Assembly: GCF_004362215.1 (NCBI RefSeq)
Contig: NZ_SNWR01000001.1
Coordinates: forward strand, 5,066,001-5,130,000
Reading direction: 5' to 3'
Origin: Paractinoplanes brasiliensis
Lineage (GTDB): Bacteria; Actinomycetota; Actinomycetes; Mycobacteriales; Micromonosporaceae
DNA length: 64,000 nucleotides
The notes under the pieces were generated by a model. It was not told the origin of the DNA, ran no database searches, and saw nothing but the letters and a program-made list of their open reading frames with translations. The first letter of the stretch is position 1; each line of letters begins with the position of its first letter. The translations under genes were made by a program, and so were the position numbers. Of this stretch, positions 15,075 to 22,383 are shown one piece after another.

Positions 15075-16352
15075 ATGCGAAGGTCCAAGTACCGGCGCGC
15101 ATCCAGGAGCAGCAACTGGTTCAGTGGCAAGCGCCGTATCGCTGCGGTCGCTGCCACGCTGGTGGCCTTCGGCGGCATCGTGACCGTCACTCAGGTCTCC
15201 AACGCGAGCACCGACCGGAATCAGCGCAAGGCGCTGTCCGCATGCGACAAGGTGCAGGCGCCCAACCGCGCGAAGCTCTCCACGGAGACACGTCGCGGCA
15301 CGTACACCACCAACGGTGGCAAGGTCACCCAGCACCCGGACGACGGCGCGGGTGACACCGTGTCGACCCAGACGCTGCGCCAGCGCTGCCGTACCTGGGT
15401 GATGAACAACGTCGGCAACGGGAAGGACAACCCGACCACCCCGCCGACCGAGGCCGCGAGCACGGCGCCCGCCGCCGACCCCAACGCCGGTGGCGAGCAG
15501 GGCGGCGACCAGGGCCAGGGCAACGGCCAGGAGGGCAACAACGGCGGCGACCAGGGCGGCGACAACGGCCAGGGCAACGGCGGCGAGCAGGGTAACGGCG
15601 GCGAGGGCAACAACGGCGGTGACCAGGGTGGCGACAACGGCCAGGGCAACGGCGGCGAGCAGGGCAACGGCGGCGACCAGGGCGGCGACAACGGCCAGGG
15701 CGGCGACAACGGCCAGGGCAACGGCGACCAGGGCAACGGTGGCGACCAGGGCAACGGTGGCGAGACCACCCCGCCTCCGGGCGCCGGGCTGGGCGTTCTG
15801 ACCAACAGCTGCGAGACCAGCAACCTGACCCCGCACAACGGCTTCCAGGAAGGCAGCCGCTGCGTCTCGACCGAGTTCGGTGAGGTCGGCGAGGCCAACG
15901 CCAACCCGAGCCTGCTGATCACGAACGCGCCCCGCGCGGTCGGTGTCAACCAGCCGTTCACGCTGAGCGTCAGCACCCGCAACCTGATCCGTGACCGGTT
16001 CCTCGCGGCCGGCCAGGGTGGTTACTACGTGGAGAGCTCGGTCCTGGCCAACGGCCTGGTCCGCGGTCACTTCCACACCGCCTGCCGCATGCTGGCCAGC
16101 ACCAACGAGGCCCCCGCGCCCGACCCGGTCCCCGCGTTCTTCGTGGCGACCGAGGACAGCCGGGGTGGCGCGCAGCCCGACACGGTGCAGATCCAGGTTC
16201 CGGGTCTGCCGCAGGCCGGCACCGCGCAGTGCGCCTCGTGGGCCGGTGACGGCTCGCACCGCATCCCGATGATGGTCCGGGCCAACCAGACGCCCGCCTT
16301 CGACACGGTGCGGATCCAGGTCGGCAACGGCGGACGCCGCGGCGGCCGCTGA
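15075..16352 (+). CDS. Exported Gly/Asn/Gln-repeat surface protein
   Basis: A 425-residue protein with a basic N-terminus, a signal-like hydrophobic segment (IAAVAATLVAFGGIVTVTQV) and a globular segment of about 80 residues. A low-complexity tract of about 95 residues (about 138-235) is built from NGQGNGGEQGNGGDQGGD-like units. The C-terminal domain has four Cys (TNSCETSN, SRCVS, ACRML, QCASW). The repeat DNA (about 15490-15770) is prone to slippage, so repeat number may vary between strains. I do not recognise the globular parts. It closes the sigma-linked cluster of exported proteins and may be a cell-wall or envelope component. Confidence 0.75.
   Translation: MRRSKYRRASRSSNWFSGKRRIAAVAATLVAFGGIVTVTQVSNASTDRNQRKALSACDKVQAPNRAKLSTETRRGTYTTNGGKVTQHPDDGAGDTVSTQTLRQRCRTWVMNNVGNGKDNPTTPPTEAASTAPAADPNAGGEQGGDQGQGNGQEGNNGGDQGGDNGQGNGGEQGNGGEGNNGGDQGGDNGQGNGGEQGNGGDQGGDNGQGGDNGQGNGDQGNGGDQGNGGETTPPPGAGLGVLTNSCETSNLTPHNGFQEGSRCVSTEFGEVGEANANPSLLITNAPRAVGVNQPFTLSVSTRNLIRDRFLAAGQGGYYVESSVLANGLVRGHFHTACRMLASTNEAPAPDPVPAFFVATEDSRGGAQPDTVQIQVPGLPQAGTAQCASWAGDGSHRIPMMVRANQTPAFDTVRIQVGNGGRRGGR
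15490..15770 (+). repeat. In-frame Gly-Asn-Gln coding repeat
   Basis: Short units such as GGCGACAACGGCCAGGGCAA recur with variations in the 15075-16352 gene and encode Gly-rich NGQG/NGGEQG/NGGDQG blocks. Unit length varies in multiples of three, so the reading frame is kept. Similar tracts act as flexible wall-spanning linkers in other bacteria. Confidence 0.85.
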
Positions 16353-16398
16353 CAAAAGAACTAGGAGCCACGCCGCGTATCCCGGAGGCGAACCTGAA

Positions 16399-16431
16399 CG
16401 GGAGGAGGTCACCGACATGACCTCCGTCCCG
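16399..16431. terminator. Imperfect hairpin after the surface-protein gene
   Basis: CGGGAGGAGGTCA (16399-16411) can pair with TGACCTCCGTCCCG (16418-16431) with one bulged base and a 6-nt loop. It lies 47 nt after the stop of the repeat-protein gene, with no T-run. It may slow or end transcription or protect the 3' end. Confidence 0.4.
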
Positions 16432-16536
16432 GGCAGGGCCCCCCATCGACTTCGGGACGCTCGTCCTTCCCCCTGATGGACGACAGAGCGGCAGCTCCAT
16501 GGCGGTCCGGACCAACTCGGGTGTCCGGTCGCCCTT

Positions 16537-16574
16537 CCGATGGCCCTGACCGGGAGCGCGGTCAGGGCCATCGG
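16537..16574. terminator. 15-bp perfect hairpin, terminator-like
   Basis: CCGATGGCCCTGACC (16537-16551) pairs perfectly with GGTCAGGGCCATCGG (16560-16574) around an 8-nt loop. No T-run follows, as is common for actinobacterial terminators. It lies between the surface-protein cluster and the AlkA-type gene. The 290 bp between those genes holds only this and the hairpin at 16399. Confidence 0.6.
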
Positions 16575-16642
16575 CCTGTCCAGGGATCGCGGCGCAAGCC
16601 GGGCGAGTGGGCATCGGTCCGCGAAGGTGGCACAGTGTTCCG

Positions 16643-17545
16643 GTGAGTTCGACCCGCAGGCTGACCGTCCCCGAGCGCTACCAGTTCGCCGCCTCGGTCC
16701 GGCCGTTGCTGGTCCCCAAGCACGACCCCTGCGGCCGTTTCACCGGCAACGACTTCTGGCTGGCGCTGCGCACCCCCGACGGCCCGGCCACGTTGCACCT
16801 GCACCGCGACGGCGACGGTCTGCTGGCCACCGGCTACGGTCCCGCCGCCGGCTGGGCGCTCGACCGGGCCGACGCGATCGCCGGTCTCCGTGACGACCTG
16901 AGCGGTTTCCCGGCCCTCGCCGCGTCCCATCCGCTCGTGGCGCGCCTGGCCAAGACCTTCGCGGGCGTACGCATGCCGGCCACCGGCCTGGTTTTCCGAA
17001 GCGTGCTGCGGGCGGTCCTCGAGCAGAAGGTCACCGGCAAGGAGGCCCACCGGGCGTACCGGATGATCTGCACGAAGCTCAGCGAGCCCGCCCCCGGCCC
17101 GATCGAGCTGATGCTTCCGCCCGACCCGGCCGTGATCGCCGCGACGCCGTACTGGGTGTTCCACCCGTACGGGGTCGAGCAGCGCCGCACCCAGGCACTG
17201 CAACGCGCCGCCCTGGTCGCCGGCAGGCTGGAACGCTGCGCCGGCTCGGCCGAGGCCACCGCCCGCCTGACTGCGTTGCCCGGCATCGGCCCGTGGACGG
17301 CGGCCGAGGTGGTGCGGGTGGCGTACGGGGATCCCGACGCGGTCAGCGTGGGCGACTTCCACATCCCCAACACCGTGGCGTGGGCACTGGCCGGCGAGGC
17401 ACGCGGCACCGACGAGCGCATGCTGGAACTGCTCGCCCCGTTCACGGGTCACCGCGGCCGGGTCTGCGACCTGTTCGCCCACGGCGGCCTCGGCGCCCCC
17501 AAGTTCGGCCCCCGCATGCCGATCCGCTCGTTCGCGAAGTTCTAA
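16643..17545 (+). CDS. DNA-3-methyladenine glycosylase-type (HhH-GPD) protein
   Basis: A 300-residue member of the HhH-GPD superfamily, the AlkA type that removes alkylated purines from DNA. The helix-hairpin-helix is LTALPGIGPWTAAEVVRVAY (about 214-233), followed by the catalytic-Asp region DAVSVGDFHIPN. FRSVLRAVLEQKVTGKEA is the helix that precedes the HhH in the family. The GTG at 16643 is the likely start (VSSTRRLTVPERYQF); an extension to 16607 lacks support. The stop overlaps the convergent RNA methyltransferase by 4 nt. Substrate range is inferred from the family. Confidence 0.85.
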   Translation: MSSTRRLTVPERYQFAASVRPLLVPKHDPCGRFTGNDFWLALRTPDGPATLHLHRDGDGLLATGYGPAAGWALDRADAIAGLRDDLSGFPALAASHPLVARLAKTFAGVRMPATGLVFRSVLRAVLEQKVTGKEAHRAYRMICTKLSEPAPGPIELMLPPDPAVIAATPYWVFHPYGVEQRRTQALQRAALVAGRLERCAGSAEATARLTALPGIGPWTAAEVVRVAYGDPDAVSVGDFHIPNTVAWALAGEARGTDERMLELLAPFTGHRGRVCDLFAHGGLGAPKFGPRMPIRSFAKF

Positions 17546-18318
17546 CCCCGTGAGCGGGACCGCTGGCGGGCGGTTTCGTACAGGATGACCGTGGCCGCGG
17601 CGGCGGCGTTGAGGGAGCTGGCCGCCCCCGTGATCGGGATACGGACCAGCACGTCGGCGGCCGCCCGCCAGGCCGCGCTGAGCCCGTTCGTCTCGTTGCC
17701 GATCAGCAGCGCGGTCGGGCCGGTCAGGTCGTGGTCGGCCACGTCGACGGCGCCGTGCTCGTCGGTGCCGACCAGCTGCACCCCGCCCCGCGCGGCCCAG
17801 TCGAGCAGCGGATCGGGACGGTCGAGCTGCAGGACCGGCAGGGCGAACAGCGAACCCGTGCTGGCCCGTACGGATTTGGGGTCGTACGGGTCGGCGGCGT
17901 GCCCGGTCACGACGACAGCGGCGGCGCCGAACGCGTCGGCCGAGCGGATCAGCGTGCCGATGTTGCCGGGGGCGGACGGCCGGTCGAAGACCACCACAAG
18001 GTCGGCGTCGGGCAGCGGGGGCGGCGCGGGCAGGCCGACCACGGCGATCAGCTCGGCCGACTCCTTGCCGGCCAGCTCGGCGACCAGCGCGGGGTCCATC
18101 GCCACCGGGCGTGCGCCGGTACGGTCGAGCATGTCGCGCGCCCAGCCCGACAGCGACTGCCGATCGGGGTAGATCAGGTCGCGGATCTCCCAGCCGTGCT
18201 CGGCGGCGAGCGTGATCGGGCGTACGCCGTGCACCAGGAACTCGCCCGCCCGATGCCGCTTGGTGCGGTTGGTGAGCAGCGCCTGCCACTGCTGGAAACT
18301 CGCGTTACGGGTGCTCAC
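17542..18318 (-). CDS. SpoU/TrmH-family RNA 2'-O-methyltransferase
   Basis: A 258-residue SPOUT-fold enzyme with all three knot motifs: DRPSAPGNIGTLIRSADAFG (motif 1, about 122-141), TALLIGNETNGLS (motif 2) and IPITGAASSLNAAAAATVIL (motif 3). The N-terminal segment (FLVHGVRPITLAAEHGWEIR) is a substrate-binding domain. It methylates ribose 2'-O in tRNA or rRNA; the target nucleotide is not predictable. GAGGG lies 8 nt before the GTG at 18318, favouring it over a GTG at 18336. It is divergent from the ROK kinase with a 66-bp gap. Confidence 0.88.
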   Translation of the reverse strand: MSTRNASFQQWQALLTNRTKRHRAGEFLVHGVRPITLAAEHGWEIRDLIYPDRQSLSGWARDMLDRTGARPVAMDPALVAELAGKESAELIAVVGLPAPPPLPDADLVVVFDRPSAPGNIGTLIRSADAFGAAAVVVTGHAADPYDPKSVRASTGSLFALPVLQLDRPDPLLDWAARGGVQLVGTDEHGAVDVADHDLTGPTALLIGNETNGLSAAWRAAADVLVRIPITGAASSLNAAAAATVILYETARQRSRSRG

Positions 18319-18384
18319 CCGGACAGCCCTCGACACCGCAGCGACGATACCGGGTAACAATTGCTGTGCGAGGAGGTGTACTCC

Positions 18385-19155
18385 ATGCACACTGGCGGCG
18401 TGGCTTTCACCCTGACGATCGACTGTGGCGGCGGTGGCATCAAGGGTTCGGTGCTCGACGAGGCGGGCACGATGCGGGCACAGCCGTTGCGCGTCCCGAC
18501 CCCCTATCCGTTGCCGCCCGAGCTGTTCGTCAAGACGTTGGTGCAGCTCGGTGAGCGTCTGCCCACGCACGACCGGGTGACCGTGGGCATGCCGGGCATG
18601 CTGCGTCACGGCGTCGTGGTGGCGACCCCGCACTACATCACCCGCTCCGGCCCCCGTACGAAGATCGACCCTGAGCTGCAGGACGCGTGGTTCGGTTTCG
18701 ACGCCCGCACCGCGCTCGAGGACGCGTTCGGCCGGCCGACCCTGGTGCTCAACGACGCCGAGGTGCACGGGGCCGGGGTGGTCGCGGGCGCGGGTTGTGA
18801 GCTGGTGCTGACCTTGGGTACGGGACTGGGCTGCGCGCTCTTCGACGGCGGGGCGCTCGCGCCGCACCTGGAGCTGAGCCAGGCCCCCGTACGGTGGGGG
18901 ATGTCCTACGACACGTACATCGGTGAGCATGAGCGCCGTCGGCTCGGTGACGCCCTCTGGTCCCGGCGGGTACGTAACGTCGTCGAGGGGCTGCGGCCGG
19001 TTTTCCTGTGGGACAGGCTCTACCTCGGCGGCGGCAACTCCCGCCTGATCACCCCGACGCAGCTCGCGCGGATGGGTGACGACGTGGTGGTGGTGCCGAA
19101 CACGGCCGGCATCGTGGGCGGGGTGCGTGCCTGGACCCTCAACGCGTCCCGCTGA
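18385..19155 (+). CDS. ROK-family (polyphosphate-glucokinase-like) sugar kinase
   Basis: A 256-residue actin-fold kinase. The phosphate-1 loop is LTIDCGGGGIKGSVLD (about 8-23). ND of VLNDAEVHGAGVV supplies the catalytic Asp, and LVLTLGTGLGCALFDGG is the phosphate-2 loop. The usual ELGH motif reads ELSQ here, and no zinc-binding Cys cluster is present, as in polyphosphate glucokinases. AGGAGG lies 8 nt before the ATG at 18385. It probably phosphorylates a sugar, glucose being the first guess; the altered motif makes the substrate uncertain. A HAD hydrolase gene follows 1 nt later. Confidence 0.75.
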   Translation: MHTGGVAFTLTIDCGGGGIKGSVLDEAGTMRAQPLRVPTPYPLPPELFVKTLVQLGERLPTHDRVTVGMPGMLRHGVVVATPHYITRSGPRTKIDPELQDAWFGFDARTALEDAFGRPTLVLNDAEVHGAGVVAGAGCELVLTLGTGLGCALFDGGALAPHLELSQAPVRWGMSYDTYIGEHERRRLGDALWSRRVRNVVEGLRPVFLWDRLYLGGGNSRLITPTQLARMGDDVVVVPNTAGIVGGVRAWTLNASR

Positions 19156-19156
19156 C

Positions 19157-19882
19157 ATGCGTCCCGCGGCGGTCCTGCTCGACTTCGGCGGTGTGCTGGC
19201 CGATGCGCCCCCGCAACGGACGGCGCCGCCCGGCCTCGTGCTGCGCGTCTTCAACCTGGTCGGCGGCGCGCTGACCCCGGGCGAGATCCAGCGTTCGCTC
19301 ACCGAGGGCGCGGCCGCCTATGCCGCCTGGCGCGACGAGGACTGGCCGGACGAGCTGAGCCAGGCCGAGGTGTGGGAACGGTTCATCCTGCACGGGTGGC
19401 CTCCGGCGGCTCAGATCCCCGTACGCGGCGCCGTGCGCAAACTGAGCTACGAGTGGGCGTGGCGGGACAGTTGGGCGGTCCGTCCCGGGATCGTGGAGGC
19501 GTTGCGGTACGCGTACGGGGCCGGCATCCCGCTGGCCGTGGTCTCGAACACGCTGTCGGGGGCCGCCCACCGCCACTTCCTCGACAAGTCGCAGCTGGGC
19601 GAGCTGTTCGCCGTGCAGATCTACAGCGACGAGGCGGGTGTCCGCAAACCCAACCCGCAGATGATCTGGAACGCCACCGACGAGCTGGGCGTCGACCCGG
19701 CCGCCTGCTGGTTCGTCGGCGACACCCCGCGCCGGGACATCGTCTGCGGCCGCCGCGCGGGTGTCGGCCGGGTCATCCTGATGCCTTCACCCCGCACGGC
19801 CACCGAGCCCGGCGGCCCACCTCCCGACGACACGGTCGAGGACGGCCACGCCCTGAAGGCCCTGCTGCAGGAGTGTGCCTAG
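19157..19882 (+). CDS. HAD-superfamily hydrolase (subclass IA)
   Basis: A 241-residue HAD hydrolase. Motif I is LLDFGGVLAD with the nucleophilic Asp, as in the DFGGV branch (epoxide-hydrolase N-domain and haloacid dehalogenase relatives). Motif II is AVVSNT, the Lys is in GVRKPNPQMI, and motif IV is FVGDTPRRDI. A helical cap lies between motifs I and II. It is probably a phosphatase acting on a small metabolite; the link with the ROK kinase just upstream suggests a sugar phosphate, but this is inference. Its stop shares CTAG with the convergent monooxygenase stop. Confidence 0.85.
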   Translation: MRPAAVLLDFGGVLADAPPQRTAPPGLVLRVFNLVGGALTPGEIQRSLTEGAAAYAAWRDEDWPDELSQAEVWERFILHGWPPAAQIPVRGAVRKLSYEWAWRDSWAVRPGIVEALRYAYGAGIPLAVVSNTLSGAAHRHFLDKSQLGELFAVQIYSDEAGVRKPNPQMIWNATDELGVDPAACWFVGDTPRRDIVCGRRAGVGRVILMPSPRTATEPGGPPPDDTVEDGHALKALLQECA

Positions 19883-20973
19883 GCGTTCAGCAGGCTGACG
19901 AGCCCGTCCGGCGCACCCGCCCCGAAGATCAGCTCGACGGTCTCGCGGGCGGCCACGGCCTCGGCCTCGCCACGGCGGAACATGATTTTCTCGTACGCGG
20001 TGACGGCTGTGCGAGGGCCCGCGGCGATCGCCTGGCCCAGTTCCGCGCCGTCGAGCATCGCGATGTTCGCGCCCTCCCCGCCGGGCACTGTCACGTGCGC
20101 CGCGTCGCCGAGCAGGGTGACCCCGGGCGTCGGGTTCCACCGGTGCCCGTCGGGCAGGGCATGAATGCTGCGCAGCACGGGTGCCGTGTCGCTGTCGGCG
20201 ATCAACGAGACCAGCTCGGGCGCCCAGCCGTCGAACTCGGCGGCGATGCGTTCCCGGGCCAGGCCGGTGCGGGCGAACCACTCGACCGGGCGGCTGAGGA
20301 CCACGTACGTGTGGATGACGTTGCCCGCCTCCCGGTGTGCGAGGAATCCCTGGCCGGGCGTGAGGGCGTACATGGCGCCGCTCCCGACCGTCTCGGCCGC
20401 GGCGGGGTGGCGTTCGTCGACGTCGTGCAGGTAGGTGTCGATGTAGCTGAGGCCGGTGTAGGTCGGCGTGTCGTCCGAGAGCAGCGCCCGCACCCTGGAC
20501 CAGGTGCCGTCGGCCCCCACCAGCAACTCGGACACCATGGTCGACCCGTCCGCGAACGTGAGCTCGTGGCGCCCGCCACCGAGGGGCGCCGCAGCCCGTA
20601 GTTTCTTCCCCCACCGTACGGTCCCGGCCGGCAGCGATTCCAGCAGGATGCGCCGGATGTCGCCGCGCAGCGCCTCGGGACGGGTCATGGAGCCGTCGTC
20701 GGGAATCTCGGCCAGCAGAGTGCCGTGCCGGTCGAGGACCCGCTGGGCGCTGCCGCCCCGGTGGACGATCGAGCGGAACTCCCGGGTCAGCCCGGCGATC
20801 TCCAGGGCGAGCTGCCCGTTGTGCTCGTGCAGATCGAGCTGGCCGCCCTGGGTGCGCGCGCCGGGGGAGGGCTCCGACTCGTAGACGGTGGCTGGGACGC
20901 CGTGCAGGTGCAGGACCCGGGCGAGGGTGAGCCCACCGAGCCCGGCGCCGACGATCGTGACGGGAGTCGTCAT
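19879..20973 (-). CDS. FAD-dependent aromatic-hydroxylase-type monooxygenase
   Basis: A 364-residue flavoprotein. The Rossmann FAD motif is VTIVGAGLGGLTLARVLHLHG (GxGxxG, about 5-25). The NAD(P)H/FAD motif LLVGADGTWSRVR is near residue 150, and the second FAD loop VTLLGDAAHVTVPGGEGANI is near 280. This is the PHBH/TetX group, which hydroxylates aromatic or polyketide substrates, including antibiotics. A divergent TetR gene with two operator palindromes between the starts indicates inducible control. A GGGA ribosome site precedes the ATG. Substrate unknown; drug inactivation is one possibility. Confidence 0.88.
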   Translation of the reverse strand: MTTPVTIVGAGLGGLTLARVLHLHGVPATVYESEPSPGARTQGGQLDLHEHNGQLALEIAGLTREFRSIVHRGGSAQRVLDRHGTLLAEIPDDGSMTRPEALRGDIRRILLESLPAGTVRWGKKLRAAAPLGGGRHELTFADGSTMVSELLVGADGTWSRVRALLSDDTPTYTGLSYIDTYLHDVDERHPAAAETVGSGAMYALTPGQGFLAHREAGNVIHTYVVLSRPVEWFARTGLARERIAAEFDGWAPELVSLIADSDTAPVLRSIHALPDGHRWNPTPGVTLLGDAAHVTVPGGEGANIAMLDGAELGQAIAAGPRTAVTAYEKIMFRRGEAEAVAARETVELIFGAGAPDGLVSLLNA

Positions 20974-20988
20974 GGTGTTCCCTTTCGT

Positions 20989-21031
20989 TGGACCGGCGGT
21001 CCATTCACTCCACTATTGGACCGCCGGTCCA
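20989..21031. promoter_or_regulatory. Twin TetR operators TGGACCGSCGGTCCA
   Basis: Two 15-bp palindromes, TGGACCGGCGGTCCA (20989-21003) and TGGACCGCCGGTCCA (21017-21031), lie 28 bp apart centre to centre. They sit in the gap between the divergent monooxygenase (start 20973) and TetR gene (start 21052). They are the obvious binding sites for that TetR protein and would control both genes. Confidence 0.8.
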
Positions 21032-21051
21032 AGTCTGTCAAGATGGTGCCC

Positions 21052-21669
21052 ATGACACCCCGGCGCAGCGACGCACTGTCCCGCGAGCGCATCGTCGAGG
21101 CGGCCGTCCGGATCCTCGACACGAAGGGTGAGGGAGGCCTGACCCTGCGGGCGGTCACCGCTCACCTCTCGACCGGCCGGGGCGCGATCTATCACCACGT
21201 CACGAACAAGGAGGAGCTGCTTGCCGCGGCCGCCGACGACGTCATCCGGGCAGTGGTGACAGGCGATTCCGTACGGGATCTGGCCCTCGGCATTTTCGAC
21301 GCGATCGACGTGCATCCGTGGCTGGGGGCGCAGCTCGCCCGTGATCCCTCGCAGCCCGCCGTCCTGCGGATCTTCAAGAGCGTCGGGGTGGGGCTGCGTA
21401 CGCACGGGCTGGCCGGGACGGCACTGTCCGACGCAGGCGCGGCCCTGGTCAACTACGTGCTCGGCGCGGCGGCCCAGCACGCCGCAGGCGCCCGGCAGGC
21501 AGCCGGCGAGTCCGCGCGCGAGGACTACCTTGAAGCGCTGGCCGCGGAGTGGGCGGGCAGCGACGACGATCCGCTGGTGCAGGAGGCGGCTGCGCTGTTG
21601 CCCGGACACGACGACCGGGCCCAGTTCCTGGCCGGGGTGGACATCTTCCTACGCGGGATCAGCGGTTGA
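21052..21669 (+). CDS. TetR family regulator of the adjacent monooxygenase
   Basis: A 205-residue repressor. The N-terminal HTH is RERIVEAAVRILDTKGEGGL followed by TLRAVTAHLSTGRGAIYHHV (about 12-50). The C-terminal domain carries the ligand pocket. The divergent layout, with two matched palindromes in the promoter, makes it the regulator of the FAD monooxygenase. An ATG at 21043 is an alternative start. Its stop overlaps the convergent methyltransferase by 11 nt. The inducer is probably the monooxygenase substrate (inference). Confidence 0.88.
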   Translation: MTPRRSDALSRERIVEAAVRILDTKGEGGLTLRAVTAHLSTGRGAIYHHVTNKEELLAAAADDVIRAVVTGDSVRDLALGIFDAIDVHPWLGAQLARDPSQPAVLRIFKSVGVGLRTHGLAGTALSDAGAALVNYVLGAAAQHAAGARQAAGESAREDYLEALAAEWAGSDDDPLVQEAAALLPGHDDRAQFLAGVDIFLRGISG

Positions 21670-22297
21670 TCAGCTGCCAGACCTTGGTGTGGCGGGCCGG
21701 GACGCTCTCCAGCGAGACCGGCACCGGGATGTCGTACGCGGCCCGCTCGATCAGGCCCGAATCGGGCAGGTAGGCCCGGCCCGGGTCGCCCACCAGCACC
21801 AGGGCGCCGCGGCCGGCCGCCCGGCGCAGGAAGGGCAGCACGCGGGCGGCCATCTCGCGGCTGTAGAAGACGTCGCCGGCCAGGATCACCCCGTACTCGT
21901 CGTTGGCCGCGTCGAGGATGTCCTCCTCCAGCGCGATGACGTCGACGTTGTTGGCGGCGGCGTTCGCGGCGGCCGCGGCCAGCGAGTACGGGTCGATGTC
22001 GTTGGCTGTCACCGGGTGGGCGCCGGCCACCGCCGCGGCCACGGCGACCAGGCCCGAACCGGTGGCGAAGTCGAGCACCGATCGGCCCGCGACCAGCTCC
22101 GGGTGGTCGAGCACATGCCGGGCCAGGGCCTGACCGCCGGCCCAGGCGAACGCCCAGAACGGTGGCGGCTGGGCCACGCCGGCGGCCTCGGTCTTTTCCC
22201 AGAGCGCTATCGGCTCGTCCGCCTGAAAAAGGGTGATCTCGGGGACGAACGGGACGGGGGCGGGGGTCGTGTTGCCGCGAATGAACTCCAGGAGCAC
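21659..22297 (-). CDS. ETF-beta-lysine-methyltransferase-like protein (METTL20 type)
   Basis: A 212-residue SAM methyltransferase. FVPEITLFQADEPIALWEKT and PPFWAFAWAGGQALARHVLD are characteristic of the METTL20/ETFB-lysine methyltransferase group. They are followed by motif I SVLDFATGSGLVAVAAA, ANDIDPYSL and VILAGDVFY. Such enzymes methylate lysines of electron-transfer flavoprotein beta in animals and in some bacteria; in others they are annotated as ribosomal-protein or nicotinamide methyltransferases. No ETF genes are in this window, although an acyl-CoA dehydrogenase lies at 51.9 kb. The start ATG at 22297 precedes the conserved LLEFI segment. Confidence 0.7.
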   Translation of the reverse strand: MLLEFIRGNTTPAPVPFVPEITLFQADEPIALWEKTEAAGVAQPPPFWAFAWAGGQALARHVLDHPELVAGRSVLDFATGSGLVAVAAAVAGAHPVTANDIDPYSLAAAAANAAANNVDVIALEEDILDAANDEYGVILAGDVFYSREMAARVLPFLRRAAGRGALVLVGDPGRAYLPDSGLIERAAYDIPVPVSLESVPARHTKVWQLINR

Positions 22298-22383
22298 CAG
22301 ACGATTGTGCCCGGTTCCTCAAGCCGGGCCGCGCCGGACCGATCAGATGACACAGCAGGTCACCCCACGGAAAAGGAACCCCC

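Noticed and set aside
15490..15770. Possible non-coding repeat or CRISPR-like array
   Set aside because: Unit lengths vary by codons and lie in frame within a gene with a signal segment and a structured C-domain.
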